A stretch of DNA of 38,474 bases from Cytophagales bacterium (GTDB taxonomy: Bacteria > Bacteroidota > Bacteroidia > Cytophagales > Spirosomataceae). Made by a program: the position numbers and the translations under genes. The notes below the pieces were generated by a model. It made no database searches, had not been told where the DNA came from, and worked only from the letters and a program-made list of their open reading frames with translations. Positions within the stretch are counted from its first letter, which is position 1. The number at the start of each line of letters is the position of its first letter. Shown here in pieces: positions 7,487-14,414 of the stretch. The stretch covers positions 1 to 38,474 of the forward strand of contig JAAFKE010000038.1 of assembly GCA_013298215.1 (NCBI GenBank), in the 5' to 3' direction.

Positions 7487-8430
7487 TGGAAACAGTAGAT
7501 TTATTTTCAGGTTGTGGCGGTTTATCGCTTGGTTTTCAAAATGCAGGTTTTGAAATTTTGGCGGCATTTGACAAATGGGAACCAGCAGTAAAAGTATATA
7601 GAGATAATTTCAATCACCCAATATACGATACTGACTTAGGAAGCGAAGAAGGTCTTGAATTTGTAAAGAGCCTTAAACCACAAATAATTATTGGCGGTCC
7701 GCCTTGCCAAGATTTTTCAAGTGCAGGAAAAAGAGATGAAACATTGGGGCGTGCAGACCTGACAATTTCTTACGCAAATATTGTATCGACTGTAAAGCCC
7801 GAATGGTTTGTAATGGAAAATGTTGAGCGGATTACAAAAAGCCACATTCTTAAAGAAGCATTGCAAATTTTTAAGAAAGCAGGATATGGAATTTCATATC
7901 AAGTTTTAGATGCCAGTTTTTGTGGAGTGCCACAATCAAGAAAACGGTTTTTCTTAGTCGGACATAAGCACTCAACAGATAATTTTCTAAATCCATATTT
8001 CAACAAAAATTTATCCAGTAAACAAACGACCTTGTTTGACTATTTCGGTAAATCATTAGGAGTTGATTATTACTATCGACACCCAAGAAGTTATGCAAGA
8101 CGTGGGATTTTCAGTATTTATGAACCAAGTCCTACAATTCGTGGAGTAAACCGACCAATTCCAAAAGGCTATCCAAGACACGAAGGTGACCCTGTTGAGA
8201 TTTCGGATAAAGTAAGACCACTAACAACCAAAGAAAGAAGTTTAATACAAACTTTTCCCGAAGACTTTATTTTCAACGGAACAAAAACAGACCTTGAACA
8301 AATAATTGGGAATGCTGTTCCTGTAAAGTTGGGCGAATATGTTGCAAACTGTATCAACGAGTATATTAGCGACAGACAAGAAAACAAGCAAATTACGGTT
8401 GGACAATTAGAACTTACATACCACGAATGA
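7486..8430 (+). CDS. DNA (cytosine-5-) methyltransferase of the R-M system
   Basis: A 314-residue C5 methyltransferase with all main motifs in order: I (VDLFSGCGGLSLGFQNAGF), IV with the catalytic cysteine (GGPPCQDFSSAGKRDE, C near residue 72), VI (VMENVERI), VIII (QSRKRFFLVGH), IX region (PSPTIRG) and X (IGNAVPVKLGEYVA). It transfers a methyl group from SAM to the cytosine of the cognate restriction site, protecting the host DNA. It overlaps the upstream endonuclease gene by one base, so both are co-expressed. The AT-rich composition matches the endonuclease and differs from the fucose-type genes downstream. It is short for the class, leaving a small target-recognition region between motifs VIII and IX. 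Confidence 0.96.
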   Translation: METVDLFSGCGGLSLGFQNAGFEILAAFDKWEPAVKVYRDNFNHPIYDTDLGSEEGLEFVKSLKPQIIIGGPPCQDFSSAGKRDETLGRADLTISYANIVSTVKPEWFVMENVERITKSHILKEALQIFKKAGYGISYQVLDASFCGVPQSRKRFFLVGHKHSTDNFLNPYFNKNLSSKQTTLFDYFGKSLGVDYYYRHPRSYARRGIFSIYEPSPTIRGVNRPIPKGYPRHEGDPVEISDKVRPLTTKERSLIQTFPEDFIFNGTKTDLEQIIGNAVPVKLGEYVANCINEYISDRQENKQITVGQLELTYHE

Positions 8431-8440
8431 AAAAAGCCCA

Positions 8441-8457
8441 GCACCTAACAGCACCTA
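8441..8457. repeat. GCACCTA repeat and inverse of the 5' TGTTAGGTGC boundary
   Basis: GCACCTAACA (8441-8450) is the exact reverse complement of TGTTAGGTGC at 6291-6300 and is followed by another GCACCTA (8451-8457). The pair brackets the restriction-modification genes. The inner parts read GTTAGGT and ACCTAAC, which fit the integron core-site patterns GTTRRRY and RYYYAAC. No complete attC structure follows, so cassette origin is only a possibility. Confidence 0.4.
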
Positions 8458-8489
8458 CCCAAAAGACAGGGTTTCGTGTTCCAAAGACA

Positions 8490-8536
8490 GTTTTGTGGTA
8501 AATGGAAATTTAGTTTTTCAAATCAAGTTTTGTGGT
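8490..8536. repeat. Direct repeat AGTTTTGTGGT
   Basis: AGTTTTGTGGT occurs around 8490-8500 and again around 8526-8536, in the non-coding stretch between the methyltransferase and the FAH-family gene. Both copies are followed by AAA-rich sequence. Its role is unknown; it may be part of the degraded right end of the island. Confidence 0.4.
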
Positions 8537-8602
8537 GAAAATCGCCAACTTTGCCAAGCCGTATTATACTGTATAAAATCATTTAACCAATCTCTGCATT
8601 CC

Positions 8603-9460
8603 ATGAAACTAATTAGATTTGGCACTTTTGAGGCCGAAAAACCAGGCTTGCTGCTGCTCGACGGCAGGATGATCGACGTTTCGGCTTTTGGGGAGGATTA
8701 TAATGAGGCCTTTTTTGCCACCGATGGTTTGGTGCGTCTGGCGGCTTGGCTGGCCCAAAACGAGGATAATTGTCCGCTCGTTGGGCAGGACGTGCGGCTG
8801 GGGGCGTGCGTGGCGCGGCCATCAAAAATCATTTGTATTGGCCTCAACTACGCCAAACACGCCGCCGAGTCGGGGGTGGCAGCACCCGCCGAGCCAGTTG
8901 TTTTTTTCAAATCCAGCACGGCATTGTGCGGGCCCAACGACGACGTGGTGATTCCGAAAAACGCCACCAAAACCGACTGGGAGGTAGAGCTGGCCTTCGT
9001 GGTGGGCAAACGCGCCAGCTACATCGACGAGGCAAACGCGCTCAGTTACATTGCGGGCTACTGCCTGCACAACGACTACTCAGAGCGGGCGTTTCAGCTC
9101 GAACGCGGCGGCCAGTGGGTCAAGGGCAAGAGTGCCGATACTTTTGCGCCCCTGGGCCCTTTTTTGGCTACGCCCGACGAGCTCCCCGACCCCCAAAACC
9201 TACAATTGTGGCTCTCCGTGAACGGCCAGCGGTTGCAAGACTCCAACACCAGCGACATGATTTTTGACATTGGCCATATCATTACTTATTTGAGCCAATT
9301 TATGACTTTGTTGCCTGGCGACGTGGTCTCGACGGGTACGCCCGCTGGCGTGGGCTTGGGCCTGAAACCACCGCGCTACCTGACCCCCGGCGATGTGGTA
9401 GAACTAGGCATTGAACACCTCGGAACGCAATGCCAAACGGCCCATGCCTACCAAAAATGA
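8603..9460 (+). CDS. Fumarylacetoacetate hydrolase-family enzyme (2,4-diketo-3-deoxy-sugar acid hydrolase-like)
   Basis: The start is placed at the ATG at 8603 (MKLIRFGTFEAEKPGLLLL), giving 285 residues. An upstream in-frame start would add 36 unrelated residues. FAH-fold landmarks are IICIGLNYAKHAAE, VVFFKSSTALCGP, the metal-binding DWEVELAFVVG, NDYSERAFQ and the C-terminal STGTPAGVGLG. Family members hydrolyse C-C bonds of diketo acids or act on 2-keto-3-deoxy acids. It overlaps the amidohydrolase by four bases (ATGA) and is followed by an SDR. This trio matches the diketo-hydrolase branch of non-phosphorylative L-fucose or L-rhamnose breakdown; the exact substrate is inferred. The AT-rich island ends just upstream and may have separated it from its original promoter. 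Confidence 0.88.
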   Translation: MKLIRFGTFEAEKPGLLLLDGRMIDVSAFGEDYNEAFFATDGLVRLAAWLAQNEDNCPLVGQDVRLGACVARPSKIICIGLNYAKHAAESGVAAPAEPVVFFKSSTALCGPNDDVVIPKNATKTDWEVELAFVVGKRASYIDEANALSYIAGYCLHNDYSERAFQLERGGQWVKGKSADTFAPLGPFLATPDELPDPQNLQLWLSVNGQRLQDSNTSDMIFDIGHIITYLSQFMTLLPGDVVSTGTPAGVGLGLKPPRYLTPGDVVELGIEHLGTQCQTAHAYQK

Positions 9461-10287
9461 TTATCGACGCGCACCAACATTTTTGGCTCTACGACCCCAC
9501 CCGCGACGCTTGGATCGACGAGACGATGGCGCGTATTCGGGGTAATTTTTTGCCCAACGATTTGAAAGGTATTTTTTTGGCCAATCAAATAGCGGGTTGC
9601 GTGGCGGTACAGGCGGATCAGTCGGAGGCCGAAACCGATTTTCTGCTTACATTGGCCGATGCCAACGATTTTATAAAAGGAGTGGTAGGGTGGGTAGATT
9701 TGCGCGCCCAGAACCTCCCCGCCCGACTCGATTATTTTTCGCAGTTCGAACGTTGCAAAGGTTTCAGGCACGTGGTGCAGGCCGAAACCGACGATGCCTT
9801 TATGCTCCAAAACGATTTTAAACGGGGAATTAGACAGCTGCAAGCCTTCGATTTTACCTACGATTTGCTGGTGTACCCCCGCCAGTTGCCCGCTGCCATT
9901 GAGTTGGTAAATGCCTTCGGCGAGCAGAAGTTTGTGTTGGATCACATCGGTAAGCCGCCCGTCAGAACGGGACAAATTGATTTTTGGCGAACCCAAATAA
10001 ACGAACTCGCCCGCGCCGACAACGTGTGGTGCAAGTTGTCGGGCATTGTGACGGAGGCCGACTGGAACACGTGGACTTTTGAGCAAATAAAGCCCTACTT
10101 AGACGTGGTTTTTGATGCTTTCGGTACAAACAGGCTCATGTTTGGCTCCGATTGGCCCGTTTGCACGCTGGCGGGCGAGTACGAAGAGACCTTAGAACTG
10201 GTGCAGGGCTACTGCTCTGGGCTATCTGAAACCGAAAAACGCCGTGTTTTTGCCCAAAATGCCACCGATTTTTACGGATTAGAATAA
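9457..10287 (+). CDS. Amidohydrolase family lactonase (COG3618, L-fuconolactonase-like)
   Basis: A 276-residue TIM-barrel amidohydrolase starting at the ATG in the ATGA overlap with the preceding gene. The metal-site landmarks are IIDAHQHFWLYDP at the N-terminus, FVLDHIGKPPV, WCKLSGIVTEADW and RLMFGSDWPVC with the conserved Asp. COG3618 enzymes open aldonolactones such as L-fucono-1,5-lactone to the acid. Position between an FAH-family hydrolase and an SDR supports a sugar-lactone step in an oxidative deoxysugar pathway. The dehydratase needed between these steps is not in the window. Confidence 0.88.
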   Translation: MIIDAHQHFWLYDPTRDAWIDETMARIRGNFLPNDLKGIFLANQIAGCVAVQADQSEAETDFLLTLADANDFIKGVVGWVDLRAQNLPARLDYFSQFERCKGFRHVVQAETDDAFMLQNDFKRGIRQLQAFDFTYDLLVYPRQLPAAIELVNAFGEQKFVLDHIGKPPVRTGQIDFWRTQINELARADNVWCKLSGIVTEADWNTWTFEQIKPYLDVVFDAFGTNRLMFGSDWPVCTLAGEYEETLELVQGYCSGLSETEKRRVFAQNATDFYGLE

Positions 10288-10316
10288 AGCAAACCACCCT
10301 TAAAACCGTTGATAGC

Positions 10317-11105
10317 ATGCACTTAAATTTGGCAAATAAAATAATCGTCGTCACGGGTGGTGCCAAGGGCATTGGTGCGGCCATTGCGCAAACGTTGGCA
10401 GCCGAGGGAGCTACGGCCGTGATTGTGGGCCGCAGCGAACCTGACAACCGCGACGCGGTGGCGGCAATCGTAGAAATGGGCGGCCAAGCCCACCAGATTG
10501 TGGCCGAACTAACCCACCCCGACGACTGCAAAAAAGCAATCGACAGCACCCTCAGTACGTTTGGGCGCATCGACGGCCTCGTCAATAATGCGGGCGTGAA
10601 CGACGGTGTGGGCCTCGAGAAAGGCAACTACGAAGATTTCGTGGCGTCGTTGCACCGCAACTTGGTGCACTACTACCTCATGGCGCACCACGCGCTGCCA
10701 GCCCTCAAAGCGTCGCGGGGGAGTATCGTGAACATCGGCTCTAAGGTAGCCGAGACTGGCCAAGGAAACACCTCCGCCTACGCCGCCGCCAACGGTGGTC
10801 GAAACGCCCTTACCCGCGAGTGGGCCGTCGAACTACTTCCCTACGGCATCAGGGTGAACTGCGTGGTGGTGGCCGAATGTTACACGCCACTCTACGAAAA
10901 ATGGATACAAACGGTGGCTGATCCCGAAAAGGCCCTGGCCGAAATTACCGCCCGCATACCCCTCGAAAACCGCATGACCACCCCCAACGAGATTGCCAAC
11001 GCGGTGGCGTTTTTGTTGTCCGACAAATCGAGCCACACCACGGGTCAGATTCTCCACGTGGACGGCGGCTACACGCATTTAGACCGTTCAATCGGTAAAC
11101 ATTGA
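10317..11105 (+). CDS. SDR-family dehydrogenase (L-fucose dehydrogenase-like) with YxxxN
   Basis: A 262-residue Rossmann-fold short-chain dehydrogenase. The NAD(P) motif VVTGGAKGIGAAIA is near the N-terminus, NNAG is at ~95, catalytic Ser142 lies in NIGSK and Tyr155 in SAYAAANGG. The residue four after Tyr, normally the catalytic Lys, is Asn159 (codon AAC at 10791-10793). Length, glycine motif and the C-terminal GQILHVDGGY are normal, so this is not general decay. In context it would oxidise a sugar such as L-fucose to its lactone, feeding the amidohydrolase 29 bp upstream. Either another residue supplies the positive charge or activity is altered. Confidence 0.88.
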   Translation: MHLNLANKIIVVTGGAKGIGAAIAQTLAAEGATAVIVGRSEPDNRDAVAAIVEMGGQAHQIVAELTHPDDCKKAIDSTLSTFGRIDGLVNNAGVNDGVGLEKGNYEDFVASLHRNLVHYYLMAHHALPALKASRGSIVNIGSKVAETGQGNTSAYAAANGGRNALTREWAVELLPYGIRVNCVVVAECYTPLYEKWIQTVADPEKALAEITARIPLENRMTTPNEIANAVAFLLSDKSSHTTGQILHVDGGYTHLDRSIGKH

Positions 11106-11174
11106 TCCGAAACTGCAACCATTTTGGGCTGCGGTGTGTTGGGTTTTAAGTCACAAACCCAACAATACCGATCT

Positions 11175-12956
11175 GTGCGCGCACTTTCTCACCTCAATAA
11201 ATACTTCGTCCGCTACAAGTGGTACCTCATTTTGGGGTCGCTGTTCACGGTTCTTTCCAATCTTTTTGGCATTTTGCCCGCCCAACTGGTGCGCTATGCC
11301 CTCGACTTGGTGCGCGAAACACTGGATATTTACTTTCTTTTCAACGGCAGCCGGGTGCAGGCCGCTCTGTACGATGTCTTTGCATTTAGTATTTTTTTAT
11401 ACGGTATTTTGATTTTGGTGATGGCACTCTTGAAGGGAATATTCCTGTTTTTGGTGCGCCAGACGCTCATCGTTATGTCGAGGCGGATTGAGTATGACCT
11501 TAAAAACGAAATTTATGCCCACTACCAAACCCTGCCGCTGAGTTTCTACCGCCGCAACAACACTGGCGATTTGATGGCGCGTATTTCGGAGGATGTCAGC
11601 AAGGTGCGGATGTACGTGGGGCCGAGCATTATGTACGGCATAAACTTATTGACCCTTTTTGTGTTGGTAATCAGCTACATGGTGTCGGTCAGTACCAAAC
11701 TTACTTTCTACGTGTTGTTGCCTTTGCCAGTGCTTTCGGTGAGCATATACATTGTCAATACCATTATCATGAAACGCTCCGAAGAACTCCAGCGGCAGTT
11801 GTCGCAGCTTTCTACGTTTGTGCAGGAGGCATTTTCGGGCATTCGGGTCATTAAAGCGTTTGTGCGGGAGAAAGACTCGCTCGCAAACTTCAAAACCGAA
11901 AGCGACGCGTACCGCCAAAAATCGCTGGCACTTACCAAGGTAGATTCTCTCTTTTACCCTTTTATGTTGGTTTTGGTGGGTGTTAGCAACGTGCTGGTGG
12001 TGTTTGTGGGTGGCCAAGAAATTATGGCGGGGCGACTCACACCAGGCAACATCACCGAGTTTATTATTTATGTGAGTATGCTCACTTGGCCAGTAATGGC
12101 ACTGGGCTGGACCACCAGTCAAACCCAACGGGCGGCGGCATCGCAGGAGCGCATCAACGAGTTTTTGGCCGTAAAAACCGACCTAACTTCCCTCAAAAAC
12201 ATTGACCGCGATCTGGCGGGACGTATTACTTTCAAGAACGTCGATTTTTTGTACGCCGACTCGGGCATAAAGGCACTAAAAAACTTCAACCTCGACGTTC
12301 AGGCGGGGCAGTCGGTGGCTATTTTGGGTACAACTGGTTCGGGCAAAAGCACCATCGCAAACCTAATAACAAGGATGTATGACGCGACGGGCGGCGAGAT
12401 TTTGATCGACGACCAGCCCATCAAAGACTACAATTTGCAGCGTTTGCGCCACCAGATGGGCTACGTGCCGCAGGATGTTTTTTTGTTTTCGGACACCATT
12501 GCGGGCAACGTGAGCTTTGGTACAACCGATATGAGCCCCCAGAAAATTGAGCAGGCCGTCCGCGATGCCGACCTTTATGCCAACATTGTGGAGTTCCCAG
12601 AGCAGTTCGACACCAAAGTGGGCGAGCGGGGCATTACGCTCTCGGGTGGCCAAAAACAACGCCTCAGCATTGCCAGGGCCATAGCCCGCGACCCCAGAAT
12701 TCTGATTCTCGACGATTGTTTGTCGGCGGTTGATACCCAGACCGAGAACATCATTCTCAACAACCTAAAACGAATCATGGAAAACCGCACGTCGGTTATT
12801 ATTTCGCACCGGGTGTCGTCGGCAAAATTGGCCGATAAAATTATTATGTTAGACGACGGCCGCGTGGTTCAGCACGGCACGCACCAATCTTTGATGGCAC
12901 AAGACGGCCCCTACCGCGACCTGTACGAAAAACAACTGCAAGGCGAGGAGGTTTAG
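11175..12956 (+). CDS. ABC transporter half-exporter (permease-ATPase fusion)
   Basis: A 593-residue type IV exporter subunit. The N-terminal ~320 residues carry six membrane helices. The C-terminal ATPase has Walker A GTTGSGKST (~385), Q-loop YVPQDVFLFSDTIAGN, signature LSGGQKQR (~487), Walker B LILDDCLSAVD (~510) and switch ISHRVSSAKLAD. The residue after Walker B is Asp instead of the catalytic Glu, as in the degenerate half of heterodimeric exporters such as BmrC/BmrD, so a second subunit is expected; none is adjacent. I prefer the GTG at 11175 (VRALSHLNKYFVRYKWYLI), which matches usual N-termini. A TTG at 11124 would add 17 residues. The stop overlaps that of the convergent M61 gene by four bases. 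Confidence 0.9.
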   Translation: MRALSHLNKYFVRYKWYLILGSLFTVLSNLFGILPAQLVRYALDLVRETLDIYFLFNGSRVQAALYDVFAFSIFLYGILILVMALLKGIFLFLVRQTLIVMSRRIEYDLKNEIYAHYQTLPLSFYRRNNTGDLMARISEDVSKVRMYVGPSIMYGINLLTLFVLVISYMVSVSTKLTFYVLLPLPVLSVSIYIVNTIIMKRSEELQRQLSQLSTFVQEAFSGIRVIKAFVREKDSLANFKTESDAYRQKSLALTKVDSLFYPFMLVLVGVSNVLVVFVGGQEIMAGRLTPGNITEFIIYVSMLTWPVMALGWTTSQTQRAAASQERINEFLAVKTDLTSLKNIDRDLAGRITFKNVDFLYADSGIKALKNFNLDVQAGQSVAILGTTGSGKSTIANLITRMYDATGGEILIDDQPIKDYNLQRLRHQMGYVPQDVFLFSDTIAGNVSFGTTDMSPQKIEQAVRDADLYANIVEFPEQFDTKVGERGITLSGGQKQRLSIARAIARDPRILILDDCLSAVDTQTENIILNNLKRIMENRTSVIISHRVSSAKLADKIIMLDDGRVVQHGTHQSLMAQDGPYRDLYEKQLQGEEV

Positions 12957-14410
12957 AGCGGGGGAGCAGTAGCCCCCAGCCACTTGGCTCGCTCCACGGC
13001 GGCGGCGGCATCGTCGGCCTTGTTGATTTGAACCGCTCCGTTGGGCAGACGCACCAACGCCAGCCCAACCCACGCGAGGGCTTCGTTGAGGCGGTTTTCT
13101 AAGGGCTCGTGGCCCAAAATACACTCCTCAAAATACCAATCCAAGTTCTGTTGTGCCGTTTGTTGGGCAATATCAACGTAGTTTTGGTACGAATACCCAA
13201 CGAATGGCTTGCCAAAATGCTGCCAGAGGGTGCGCGCCACGTCGTCGATGGAACGCTTATGGGCGTGCATTTTGCGGATGGTGAGGTCTAAAATCAACGC
13301 CACCAGCGCGCCCTTGTGGTAAACCGACACCTTGCGGTCGGGAATGGCCTGCGAGTAGCCGTCCAACCACAGGTCGAACGACGATTCGGTGAGCGACTGC
13401 GCCGCCCGCCCGTTATGCTCAAAATGGCGTTTGCAATAAACCTCCAATTCTTTCAAATAGTCGGCCTCCGAAAAAACGCCCGCCCGTTTCAGAAACAGAT
13501 CGCCGTAGTAGGTCGTCAGGCCCTCCACCACAAAGCAGGTCGGAAAATAATTTTCCCGCGTAAAATCGTAGGGCATCAACTCTTGCGGTCTGATCCTGAT
13601 GGCGTTCCAGGCATGAAAGAGTTCGTGCGAGCTCACCCCGAGCAGATCGACGTGAAACCCCTCGCTGTTGTCGTTTGGCCCCAACACAACCACCGTAGAG
13701 TTGCGGTGTTCTACGCCGTGGTAAAAAGCCTCGGTCAAAATCAAATTTATAAAGTGGTACTCAGCCTCTGGAAACTCGCCCATTGTCTGTATTTGAACCG
13801 CCGTGAAAGCCCTAAAATTAGCCAAAATTCGTTCCCAATTGGGCGTTATTTGCCCCTCAATCCAGACGTAAAAGCGCACCGAATCTACCTCGTAGTGCCC
13901 ACATTGAATCGTAGCCGAAGCCACCAGCGGGCTGTCTACGAGTGCGTAATAATCGCGGGCCTCAAAGGTGTGTTTGGTTGTTTGGGGCAGGCCGCAGGCC
14001 ACGGTGTAGTTTTCGGGCAATGCCAATTGCAGCGTGCAGGGTTCGTGCAGGCGGCCTTCGGCATACACGCAAAGATTAACTGGGTTTAGGTAAAACAGCG
14101 TCTCGTCCACAAAGCTGCTGCCCGCGTCTTTTTTGTGGGCGTAATAATTATACTTGACCACAACCGTTGGCGCGTTTTGGGTGTCGATCAACCAGCGGTC
14201 TTTGGTTATTTTTCGGAACGGCAGCGGCTCGCCCTCCGCGTTTGAAACAGCGAATTTTTGAATATTTTTGGCAAAATTCTGCAACTCATACCGACCTGGC
14301 CGCCATGCGGGTAGCTGTATTTCGAGGTGCGGGACGGCCACGTTTTCTACGCGTGCCTCAACCTCGATAAAGTGCGACCAAGGCCGCTCTGAGCCAACGC
14401 GGTAGTGCAT
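12953..14410 (-). CDS. M61-family metallopeptidase (glycyl aminopeptidase-like), no PDZ domain
   Basis: A 485-residue gluzincin. The N-terminal β-rich domain (~1-150) is followed by a thermolysin-like catalytic domain with HELFHAWN (zinc His262 and His266, catalytic Glu263) and VVEGLTTYYGDLF ~25-30 residues later, carrying the third zinc ligand Glu. M61 enzymes remove N-terminal Gly or Ala residues and usually carry a C-terminal PDZ domain, giving ~550-630 residues. Here the protein stops shortly after the helical domain, in a short hydrophilic tail. No signal peptide is visible, so it is probably cytoplasmic. It starts four bases after the stop of the minus-strand TonB receptor and probably shares its transcript. 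Confidence 0.9.
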   Translation of the reverse strand: MHYRVGSERPWSHFIEVEARVENVAVPHLEIQLPAWRPGRYELQNFAKNIQKFAVSNAEGEPLPFRKITKDRWLIDTQNAPTVVVKYNYYAHKKDAGSSFVDETLFYLNPVNLCVYAEGRLHEPCTLQLALPENYTVACGLPQTTKHTFEARDYYALVDSPLVASATIQCGHYEVDSVRFYVWIEGQITPNWERILANFRAFTAVQIQTMGEFPEAEYHFINLILTEAFYHGVEHRNSTVVVLGPNDNSEGFHVDLLGVSSHELFHAWNAIRIRPQELMPYDFTRENYFPTCFVVEGLTTYYGDLFLKRAGVFSEADYLKELEVYCKRHFEHNGRAAQSLTESSFDLWLDGYSQAIPDRKVSVYHKGALVALILDLTIRKMHAHKRSIDDVARTLWQHFGKPFVGYSYQNYVDIAQQTAQQNLDWYFEECILGHEPLENRLNEALAWVGLALVRLPNGAVQINKADDAAAAVERAKWLGATAPPL

Positions 14411-14414
14411 TTGG

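Noticed and set aside
8495-8602. N-terminal extension of the FAH-family protein from an upstream start
   Set aside because: The 36 extra residues are unlike the family and come from AT-rich non-coding sequence; MKLIRFG at 8603 is the usual N-terminus.
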